The notes under the pieces are model-generated. The model worked only from the letters and a program-made list of their open reading frames with translations, was not told where the DNA came from and ran no database searches. The position numbers were made by a program, and so were the translations under genes. Source: an uncultured Erysipelotrichaceae bacterium (lineage in GTDB: Bacteria; Bacillota_I; Bacilli_A; Erysipelotrichales; Coprobacillaceae). From it: a DNA stretch of 6,020 bases. How positions within the stretch are numbered: the stretch's first letter is position 1; each line of letters opens with the position of its first letter. Of this stretch, positions 1 through 4,460 are shown piece after piece. The stretch lies in contig ONFH01000042.1 in assembly GCA_900317015.1 (NCBI GenBank), positions 1 through 6,020 of the forward strand, read 5' to 3'.

Positions 1-627
1 AATTTTCCATTGAGTGACCTTCATGATCTCCATGAGCAGGAACATATCAAGCCGAAGAACTTTACACGGGAAAGATTACCAATCAGTGATCTCTGTGATG
101 TCTTTGTTGGAACGACTAAAAATGGGGAAGAAGTGCCTTTAAACTTAGCTGACTATTTGCTTGTCAATGTTTCTGATCTAAAGGATGGCCACATTGATCT
201 TAGCAGCGTCAAAGGGTTTCGTGATCAGGCTGATCTTTCCACTTATCAGATCCAAAAGGGAGACATCTTAGTGACGATCAAAGGATCGATGAAGAACATT
301 GCCTATGTCAAAGATGCACCCAATGTTCGTTTGATCCCATCAAGTAATATAGCGGTCGTTAGAGTGCACTCCAAAGTCCTTTTAGCATCTTATCTTTATC
401 TCTTTTTAACAAGTGAGATCGGGCAACATCTCTTAGATCATATTAAAAAGACCAAGACATCAATGAACCTGAATCGTAATGAGATCTTAGATCTGGAAGT
501 GCCCATCTTAGATCTCACCAATCAGAAAGATCTGATCAAGAAATACCATCATTTAAAAAAGAAGCGAGAACGCTTATTAAAACAATTAGATGAAGTGAAT
601 AAAGAGATCGCTCAGATCTTGATTTAA
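1..627 (+). CDS. DNA target-recognition (HsdS-like) domain protein, 5' partial
   Basis: This is the C-terminal part (about 208 residues visible) of a protein with a type I restriction-modification specificity-type target-recognition domain. The reading frame is open to the first base. The first possible start, TTG at 10, has no Shine-Dalgarno site in the nine bases before it, so the true start is probably upstream. Seen in the protein: a beta-rich segment with QKGDILVTIKGS (a GDIL-type motif common in these domains), then SSNIAVVRV, then a helical stretch ending in NRNEILDLEVPILDLTNQ, the usual 'I..L.VP...L..Q' exit of an HsdS domain. A charged Lys/Glu/Leu-rich tail follows, probably a coiled coil (the conserved spacer helix). 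Only one such domain is visible. It may be the second half of an HsdS subunit, a half-S protein, or the tail of a fused N6-adenine DNA methylase; the missing upstream part decides. GATC is unusually frequent in the gene. The domain type is fairly sure; the exact product is not. Confidence 0.72.
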   Translation, partial: NFPLSDLHDLHEQEHIKPKNFTRERLPISDLCDVFVGTTKNGEEVPLNLADYLLVNVSDLKDGHIDLSSVKGFRDQADLSTYQIQKGDILVTIKGSMKNIAYVKDAPNVRLIPSSNIAVVRVHSKVLLASYLYLFLTSEIGQHLLDHIKKTKTSMNLNRNEILDLEVPILDLTNQKDLIKKYHHLKKKRERLLKQLDEVNKEIAQILI

Positions 628-662
628 AGTGTTAAGTAAAAATACTTGACACTTTTATTTAT
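626..662 (+). terminator. Probable intrinsic terminator of the HsdS-like gene, overlapping the rpsP -35 box
   Basis: The left arm at 626-638 and right arm at 643-655 can form a 13-bp stem with one G-U pair (633/648) and an AAAA loop. A T-rich but interrupted tail (TATTTATTA) follows. The upstream gene's TAA stop (625-627) lies at the stem base. The stem is AT-rich and the U-tract imperfect, so termination may be partial. The right arm contains the -35 box TTGACA of the next promoter, so the palindrome could instead, or also, act as a protein-binding operator. Confidence 0.6.
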
Positions 663-673
663 TATGTTAGAAT
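646..673 (+). promoter_or_regulatory. SigA-type promoter of rpsP
   Basis: A perfect -35 box TTGACA lies at 646-651. A 16-base spacer separates it from a -10 box TAGAAT at 668-673 (5 of 6 consensus), which is preceded by TG one base upstream (665-666), an extended -10 element. Transcription should begin near 680, giving a leader of about 38 bases before the rpsP start. The 12 bases 664-675 match the rplS promoter at 11 of 12 positions. Confidence 0.8.
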
Positions 674-704
674 GTATGAGTCATAAAAATTAAATGAAAT
701 TAAT

Positions 705-710
705 GGAGGA
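705..710 (+). promoter_or_regulatory. Ribosome-binding site that fixes the rpsP start
   Basis: GGAGGA sits 7 bases before the ATG at 718. In-frame ATGs at 694 and 703 lie upstream of, or overlap, this site and have no SD of their own. The next residues, MAVKLRLKRMG, are the family's normal S16 N-terminus, so 718 is the start. Confidence 0.88.
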
Positions 711-717
711 TATACAT

Positions 718-990
718 ATGGCAGTTAAATTAAGATTAAAGAGAATGGGTGCTAAGAAATCACCTTTCTATAGAATTGTAGCAGCTGATTCAAGATTCCC
801 AAGAGATGGTCGTTTCATTGAACAGTTAGGCACTTACGATCCACGTCAGGATCCAGCTAAGGTGACTTTAAAGCATGATGAAATCATGAAATGGTTATCA
901 ACTGGTGCTCAGCCTTCAGATACAGTTAGAAACATCTTATCTAAAGAAGGTATCATGAAGGAATTCGCAGAATCTAAGAAGGCTAAGTAA
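718..990 (+). CDS. rpsP: 30S ribosomal protein S16
   Basis: Small ribosomal subunit protein that binds 16S rRNA in the body of the 30S particle and is needed for its assembly. The 90-residue product has the usual S16 length. Its N-terminus MAVKLRLKRMGAKKSPFYRI, followed by VAADSRFPRDGRFIEQLGTYDP, carries the family hallmarks (basic first strand, the 'RDGR.IE.LG.YDP' segment), and WLSTGAQPSDTVRNIL is the conserved C-terminal portion. The tail is Lys-rich. The start at 718 is set by the GGAGGA site and the family N-terminus. It has its own promoter and begins the RNA/translation cluster; khpA follows after only two bases. In many Firmicutes ffh lies just upstream; here an HsdS-like gene takes that place. 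Codon choice (TTA, AGA, GGT) fits a highly expressed gene. Identification is secure. Confidence 0.98.
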   Translation: MAVKLRLKRMGAKKSPFYRIVAADSRFPRDGRFIEQLGTYDPRQDPAKVTLKHDEIMKWLSTGAQPSDTVRNILSKEGIMKEFAESKKAK

Positions 991-992
991 TT

Positions 993-1247
993 ATGGATTA
1001 CGTCAAAACCTTGCTTGATATCTGTCGCGAATTAGTGACAGACAAGGATCGTTTAGAAGTCCGTGAAATGCCTTCACTCGATGAAGATACAGTTGTTCTG
1101 TATGTTTATGCAGATCATAAAGATATTTCTAAGTTAATTGGCAGAAAAGGTGTGATGGCGAATTCCATCAGACGTTTAATGTCAGTTGAAGGTCATTTAG
1201 GTCATAAACGTTTAGATATCAAGTTTGAATCTTACGGCGAAGAATAA
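993..1247 (+). CDS. khpA: KhpA/YlqC-type KH-domain RNA-binding protein
   Basis: A single-KH-domain protein of 84 residues. Known KhpA proteins bind RNA, often as a dimer or together with KhpB/Jag, and affect cell division and envelope homeostasis in streptococci and relatives; the role here is inferred from homology. The KH signature is seen as ISKLIGRKGVMANSIRRLM, with the GxxG loop GRKG at residues 50-53, preceded by an acidic stretch and a short beta strand (TVVLYVYA). The N-terminus, MDYVKTLLDICRELVTD, fits the family helix. It starts two bases after the rpsP stop. The weak SD-like AAGAAGG (976-982) lies inside rpsP, so translation is probably coupled. The position between rpsP and rimM is standard in Firmicutes; the extra ylqD gene of Bacillus is absent. 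The stop codon forms part of the following terminator stem. Confidence 0.93.
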   Translation: MDYVKTLLDICRELVTDKDRLEVREMPSLDEDTVVLYVYADHKDISKLIGRKGVMANSIRRLMSVEGHLGHKRLDIKFESYGEE

Positions 1248-1272
1248 GGATGTCATCGTACATCCTTTTTTT
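1246..1272 (+). terminator. Intrinsic terminator between khpA and rimM
   Basis: The arm AAGGATGT (1246-1253) pairs perfectly with ACATCCTT (1260-1267) around a 6-base loop, and a 7-T run covers 1266-1272. The last two bases of the khpA stop codon are in the stem. The rimM Shine-Dalgarno site begins three bases after the T run and no promoter is visible between them, so rimM-trmD presumably depends on read-through. The stem is only 8 bp, consistent with partial termination. Confidence 0.8.
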
Positions 1273-1285
1273 ATAGGAGAGACTT

Positions 1286-1798
1286 ATGGAAAAAGAAAAG
1301 GTATTAGTTGGTAAAATTGGCAAACCTTTTGGCTTAAAAGGGGAGGCAAGAATTGAATGTTATACAGATTTCCCAGATGAACGATTTGCGGTCGGCAGTG
1401 AATTATTTATGCGTGATCATGGTAAGGATCAACCGGTCACTGTTGTGACACATCGAATCCATAAGGGTGATCTTGTTTCTTTTGAAAATATGCAGGACAT
1501 CAATATCATTGAACAGTATCGTGGTCTTGAATTATATGCTTATAAAGATGATGAGCTCTTAGATGAAGGCGAAGTCTGGGTCTCTGACTTAATTGGCTGT
1601 GACGTTTATAACTATGGGAAGCGCATCGGGAAAGTTGAAGACTTCTATGATAATACCGCTCAGGGTCTTCTTTTAGTCATCGTCAATGGTAAGCGTGTCA
1701 TGATCCCTTATGTCGATGCCTTTGTGAAAAACAAGGATCTTGAACATAAGCGTATTGATGTGGAACTGATCAAAGGATTTATTGATGATGAAGATTGA
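1286..1798 (+). CDS. rimM: Ribosome maturation factor RimM
   Basis: A 30S assembly factor that binds S19 and helps mature the 3' head domain of 16S rRNA. The 170-residue product has the normal two-domain layout. The N-terminal RimM barrel (residues 6-85) carries the signature VGKIGKPFGLKGEARI (residues 8-23) and ends in YRGLELY. The C-terminal PRC-barrel (about 97-170) shows WVSDLIGCDVY, GKRIGKVEDF, VMIPYVDAFV and a DLEHKRIDVELIKGF ending. AGGAGA (1275-1280) lies 5 bases before the ATG, so the start is clear. It lies directly downstream of an intrinsic terminator with no evident promoter, which implies low-level read-through expression; an assembly factor is needed in much smaller amounts than S16. 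Its end overlaps the start of trmD, suggesting translational coupling. Identification is secure. Confidence 0.97.
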   Translation: MEKEKVLVGKIGKPFGLKGEARIECYTDFPDERFAVGSELFMRDHGKDQPVTVVTHRIHKGDLVSFENMQDINIIEQYRGLELYAYKDDELLDEGEVWVSDLIGCDVYNYGKRIGKVEDFYDNTAQGLLLVIVNGKRVMIPYVDAFVKNKDLEHKRIDVELIKGFIDDED

Positions 1799-2513
1799 TA
1801 TTTTATCCCTCTTCCCGGAAATGTTTGAAGGCTTCACGCATACTTCAATCATTAAAAGAGCGATTGAAAAAGGGGTCGTTGACATAAAGATCCATAACTT
1901 TAGAGAATTTGCCCATGACCGTCATCAAAGCGTTGATGATACACCTTATGGTGGTGGACAGGGCATGGTCCTTATGTGTCAGCCTTTATTAGACTGCCTT
2001 AAGACCGTTGTCACGAAAGAGTCATTAGTCATTTTAATGTCTCCTCAAGGCGCCACATTTAGTCAGAAGATGGCCGTTGATCTTTCCAAAGAGAAACATT
2101 TAGTCATCATCTGTGGTCACTATGAAGGCTTTGATGAACGCATCCGTGACTATGTCGACTTAGAGGTGTCCATTGGTGACTATGTCTTAACTGGTGGGGA
2201 ACTTTCTAGTATGGTCATCACCGATGCGGTGACAAGATTATTACATGGGGCCATCCGTGATGAATCTCATGAGGATGATTCCTTCTCTAATGGCTTACTT
2301 GAATACCCACAATACACGCATCCTGCCGTTTATGATGGCCAGGAAGTGCCAGCCGTATTACTCAGCGGACATCATGAAAACATTCGTAAATGGCGCTTAA
2401 AAGAGTCATTAAGACGAACATTAGTCAGACGTCCTGATCTTCTTGAAAATCGAGAATTTACGAGTGAAGAACGAGCCTTTTTAAAAGAGATCAAGGCCGA
2501 AATGAAAAAATAA
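1788..2513 (+). CDS. trmD: tRNA (guanine-37-N1)-methyltransferase TrmD
   Basis: Uses S-adenosylmethionine to methylate G37 next to the anticodon of several tRNAs, which prevents +1 frameshifting. It belongs to the SPOUT (trefoil-knot) class. With the start at 1788 the product has 241 residues, normal for the family, and begins MKIDILSLFPEMFEGF. Other motifs: DDTPYGGGQGMV (50-61), MSPQGATFSQ (84-93), IICGHYEGFDERI (107-119) and the knot SIGDYVLTGGEL (128-139) for SAM binding. Arg150 and Asp164 (in DDSF) are the likely counterparts of the known catalytic Arg/Asp pair. The usual YTRP motif reads YTHP (176-179). Three start codons lie in tandem (TTG 1782, ATG 1785, ATG 1788). AAAGGA (1772-1777) would serve 1785 (7-base spacing) or 1788 (10-base spacing); the family N-terminus favours 1788. 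It overlaps rimM by 11 bases in another frame. No terminator is visible after it; the rplS promoter starts nine bases beyond the stop. Confidence 0.97.
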   Translation: MKIDILSLFPEMFEGFTHTSIIKRAIEKGVVDIKIHNFREFAHDRHQSVDDTPYGGGQGMVLMCQPLLDCLKTVVTKESLVILMSPQGATFSQKMAVDLSKEKHLVIICGHYEGFDERIRDYVDLEVSIGDYVLTGGELSSMVITDAVTRLLHGAIRDESHEDDSFSNGLLEYPQYTHPAVYDGQEVPAVLLSGHHENIRKWRLKESLRRTLVRRPDLLENREFTSEERAFLKEIKAEMKK

Positions 2514-2521
2514 AAATGTGC

Positions 2522-2550
2522 TTGCGAAGACTTTATGGCCATGTTATAAT
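2522..2550 (+). promoter_or_regulatory. Strong extended -10 promoter of rplS
   Basis: A perfect -10 box TATAAT (2545-2550) is preceded by TGT, an extended -10 element. A -35 box TTGCGA (2522-2527) is spaced by 17 bases. Transcription should begin near 2557, leaving a leader of about 78 bases. An 8-base palindrome ATGGCCAT (2535-2542) lies in the spacer. This gives rplS expression independent of rimM-trmD. Confidence 0.85.
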
Positions 2551-2551
2551 G

Positions 2552-2634
2552 TGCAAGTCGTAAGACTGCAGAAGCTCCGCTGTCAATAGATATGAACTTC
2601 CTAAGACAAAAAATTGTATGGAGGATATTGCAAA
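2552..2634 (+). promoter_or_regulatory. rplS leader, candidate L19 autoregulatory structure with SD-sequestering hairpin
   Basis: Hand-folding shows several elements. Hairpin A: 2552-2559 with 2564-2570, seven pairs, a bulged A and a GUAA tetraloop. Hairpin B, alternative to A: 2564-2569 with 2579-2584, one mismatch. A 3' hairpin pairs CUUCC (2597-2601) with the SD core GGAGG (2620-2624) and ACAA (2606-2609) with UUGU (2614-2617). CUCC at 2575-2578 could also pair with the SD. An L19 leader family upstream of rplS is known in low-GC Gram-positives; whether this sequence belongs to it, and how it regulates, is inference. Hairpin A's 5' side begins before the estimated +1 (2557), so it needs transcription to start by about 2552. 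Confidence 0.5.
2620..2625 (+). promoter_or_regulatory. Ribosome-binding site that fixes the rplS start
   Basis: GGAGGA lies 9 bases before ATG 2635 and 15 bases before the next ATG at 2641, so 2635 is preferred. The in-frame TTG at 2614 precedes the site and is excluded. The same bases can pair with CUUCC in the leader. Confidence 0.8.
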
Positions 2635-2982
2635 ATGAATATGCAGTTAATTGATGAAATTACTAAAGATCAGTTAAGAAATGATGTACCAGATTTCAAA
2701 CCTGGCGATACTTTAAAAGTATACGTAAAGATTCAGGAAGGTAACAAGACACGTACTCAGTTATTCGAAGGTGTCTGCATTGCTAGAAAAGGCCATGGCA
2801 TTTCTGAAACTTTCACAGTTAGAAAGATTTCTTATGGCGTTGGCGTTGAACGTGTATTCCCTGTTCACACACCAATCATTGATCATATCGAAGTAGCTCG
2901 TGTTGGTAAGGTTCGTAGAGCGAAATTACATTACTTACGTAACTTATCTGGTAAGGCTGCTAGAATTAAAGAAGTACGTTAA
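2635..2982 (+). CDS. rplS: 50S ribosomal protein L19
   Basis: Large-subunit ribosomal protein located at the 30S-50S interface, where it contributes to an intersubunit bridge. The 115-residue product is normal in length. It shows the family N-terminus (LIDEITKDQLRNDVPDFKPGD), the core TLKVYVKIQEGNKTRTQLFEG, and then ARKGHGISETFTVRKISYGVGVER. FPVHTPIIDHIEV follows, and the end is the diagnostic LRNLSGKAARIKE. The start at 2635 is set by the SD at 2620-2625; MNMQ adds two residues compared with many relatives that start MN.LI or M.LI. It has its own strong promoter and a structured leader and is followed by a strong terminator, so it is essentially a monocistronic high-output unit inside the cluster. 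Codon use resembles rpsP. Identification is secure. Confidence 0.98.
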   Translation: MNMQLIDEITKDQLRNDVPDFKPGDTLKVYVKIQEGNKTRTQLFEGVCIARKGHGISETFTVRKISYGVGVERVFPVHTPIIDHIEVARVGKVRRAKLHYLRNLSGKAARIKEVR

Positions 2983-2990
2983 TTAACGAG

Positions 2991-3022
2991 AAGAGGATGG
3001 GGGGTCGACCCATCCTTTTTTT
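2991..3022 (+). terminator. Strong intrinsic terminator after rplS
   Basis: GGATGGG (2995-3001) pairs perfectly with CCCATCC (3009-3015), and A-U and G-U pairs extend the stem down to 2991/3019. The 7-base loop includes part of a GTCGAC palindrome, and extra Gs at 3002-3004 allow the upper stem to slip. A 7-T run follows at 3016-3022. It is more GC-rich than the khpA-rimM terminator. The lepB SD begins four bases after the T run. Confidence 0.9.
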
Positions 3023-3036
3023 ATTGGAGAAACATT

Positions 3037-3579
3037 ATGGCAAAGAAACAATTAAACAAAAGAAAAATTATCATCCTGGCCATTTCCCCCTTTCTTCTTT
3101 TTGGCTTTTCATTATATGTTTTGATCCTGCCTATTAAAGTGGATGGGGAATCCATGATGAACACATTACATAATGGGGACTTAGCCTTTGTCTCAAAGAC
3201 CGGTCTAAGTCGTACACATCGTTTTGATATCGTCGTCATCAGCTCAAAGAAGCTGCATGAAAAGATCATTAAACGTGTCATTGGGCTGCCAAATGAGACG
3301 ATCGAATATAAGGATGATCGTCTTTATGTCAATGGCAAGTATGTCAAAGAACCATTCCTAGATCCAGCATGGATGGCAAGACAGAAGGCCCGTTTAAAAG
3401 ATAAGTACTATACCCATAACTTCCGTATTACCTTAAATAAAGATGAATATTTCTGTATGGGGGATAACCGCTTGAATTCGGTGGATTCAAGAGATCTAGG
3501 CCCATTCTCACTCAGCGAACTGAGAGGTCGTGGCGGTTTTGTCCTCTTACCAATTGATCGTATCAAAGCATTAAAATAG
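3037..3579 (+). CDS. lepB: Type I signal peptidase
   Basis: Membrane-bound serine protease (family S26) that removes signal peptides from exported proteins on the outer face of the membrane. The 180-residue product has the compact Gram-positive form: a short basic N-terminus (KKQLNKRK), one transmembrane segment (about residues 11-32), then the external catalytic domain. Ser39 in GESMMNTL is the nucleophile and Lys79 in IIKRVIGLPNE is the general base. MGDNRLNSVDSRDLGPF is the conserved box E. In KRVIGLPGD, the family's usual Gly-Asp after Pro is Asn-Glu here, a mild variation. GGAGA (3026-3030) lies 6 bases before the ATG. It sits between rplS and ylqF, as in many clostridia-like genomes. 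It follows the rplS terminator with no visible promoter, so read-through expression is likely. Its TAG stop overlaps the ylqF SD. Several paralogues are common in Firmicutes, so a sip/lepB sub-type cannot be assigned. Confidence 0.95.
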   Translation: MAKKQLNKRKIIILAISPFLLFGFSLYVLILPIKVDGESMMNTLHNGDLAFVSKTGLSRTHRFDIVVISSKKLHEKIIKRVIGLPNETIEYKDDRLYVNGKYVKEPFLDPAWMARQKARLKDKYYTHNFRITLNKDEYFCMGDNRLNSVDSRDLGPFSLSELRGRGGFVLLPIDRIKALK

Positions 3580-3584
3580 GAGGT
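3578..3584 (+). promoter_or_regulatory. Near-perfect ribosome-binding site of ylqF, overlapping the lepB stop
   Basis: AGGAGGT is a complete match to the 16S anti-SD core. It shares the last two bases of the lepB TAG stop (3577-3579) and lies 6 bases before ATG 3591. This implies efficient re-initiation by ribosomes ending lepB. Confidence 0.85.
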
Positions 3585-3590
3585 GGCAAG

Positions 3591-4460
3591 ATGGCCCAAA
3601 TACAATGGTATCCAGGACATATGGCGAAAGCAGAACGTGAAATCGCCTCACGCATCAAGCTCATCGATATCGTGATCGAGCTTGTCGATGCAAGAGCGCC
3701 ATTGTCTTCTAAAAATAGAACATTTGATCATATTATTAATAATAAGCCAAGACTCTTAGTCATGACTAAGAAAGACTTAGCCGACAATCAAGCCAGTCAA
3801 GAGTGGCAGGCCTACTTTGAAAAGCAGGGCTATGGGGTCTTATTATGTAATATGAAGAACTTCAATGAATATCAGAAGATCATTCAGAAGTGTCGTGAGA
3901 TCTTAAAAGAAAAGCTAGAAAGAGAAGCGAAGCGAGGCTTAAAGCCTCGTCCCATTCGAGCTATGGTCATCGGTGTTCCTAACGTTGGCAAATCGACATT
4001 TATCAATGCTTTAGCAAAACGTAAGGCAGCTGTCACAGGCAACCGTCCTGGGGTAACGAAGTCCCAGCAGATCATTCGTGTCGCAAAAGACTTTGAACTG
4101 TTTGATACACCGGGTGTCTTAGCCCCTAAATATAATGATGAAGAGCAGGCAAGAAATGTCGCTCTCATCGGTTCCATCAAGCAGGATATCTTACCGAGAG
4201 ATGATCTGATGATCTATGCTTTAAAATATTTGAATAAACATTATCCAGATGCCTTAAAAGCACGTTATGACTTAACAATCGACAAAGACACGGACTGGGT
4301 CGTGCCAGCCTTTGATCAAATCGCCAAGGTGCGTGCGGTGAAGAAAGTCCGTGGGGAAACAGACTATGACCGTGTTATGGATATCTTCTTTAAGGACTTA
4401 TTAGATGGGGCCTTTGGGAAGATCAGCTGGGAGCGTGTAAGCGAATGTGTGAAAGACTAG
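3591..4460 (+). CDS. rbgA: Ribosome biogenesis GTPase YlqF/RbgA
   Basis: GTPase for a late step of 50S assembly; in Bacillus it is needed for incorporating late proteins such as L16. The 289-residue product is the family's normal length and starts with the hallmark QWYPGHMAKAEREI. The G motifs are circularly permuted, as in this family: G4 comes first (TKKD, 59-62), then G1/P-loop GVPNVGKS (128-135), the G2 region with Thr156 in RPGVTKSQQ, and G3 DTPG (172-175). A helical C-terminal RNA-binding domain follows (about 195-289). The usual G4 is NKxD; here the Asn is Thr, a form tolerated in some GTPases (for example EngB-type TKxD). A strong SD precedes it, and its last 16 bases overlap rnhB. 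A GC-rich perfect inverted repeat lies in the coding sequence at 3933-3949. Identification is secure. Confidence 0.97.
   Translation: MAQIQWYPGHMAKAEREIASRIKLIDIVIELVDARAPLSSKNRTFDHIINNKPRLLVMTKKDLADNQASQEWQAYFEKQGYGVLLCNMKNFNEYQKIIQKCREILKEKLEREAKRGLKPRPIRAMVIGVPNVGKSTFINALAKRKAAVTGNRPGVTKSQQIIRVAKDFELFDTPGVLAPKYNDEEQARNVALIGSIKQDILPRDDLMIYALKYLNKHYPDALKARYDLTIDKDTDWVVPAFDQIAKVRAVKKVRGETDYDRVMDIFFKDLLDGAFGKISWERVSECVKD
3933..3949 (+). repeat. Short perfect inverted repeat inside ylqF
   Basis: CGAGGCTT (3933-3940) and AAGCCTCG (3942-3949) are exact reverse complements around one base. In RNA this gives a 6-bp GC-rich stem with a UUAAA loop. It encodes RGLKPR, in the linker before the P-loop. 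No U-run follows, so it is not a terminator; it may be chance. Confidence 0.55.

Noticed and set aside
694..717. Upstream in-frame ATGs at 694 and 703 as the rpsP start.
   Set aside because: They precede or overlap the GGAGGA site, and the S16 family begins at MAVKLRLKRMG (718).
2535..2542. ATGGCCAT palindrome in the rplS promoter spacer as an operator.
   Set aside because: Eight bases alone are too short to claim a binding site, and no second copy was seen at another promoter in the window.
2614..2634. TTG at 2614 as the rplS start.
   Set aside because: It lies before the GGAGGA site and would add residues not seen in L19; ATG 2635 is correctly spaced.
3511..3524. CTCAG-CGAA-CTGAG hairpin within lepB.
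   Set aside because: A five-base stem inside coding sequence with no U-run or context is easily due to chance.
3884..4180. Open reading frame on the minus strand inside ylqF.
   Set aside because: It is a shadow of a confidently identified gene, with no SD and no recognisable domain. The same holds for minus-strand frames at 1673-1885, 3021-3281, 3408-3620 and 5526-5912, and the plus-strand frame at 5538-5765.
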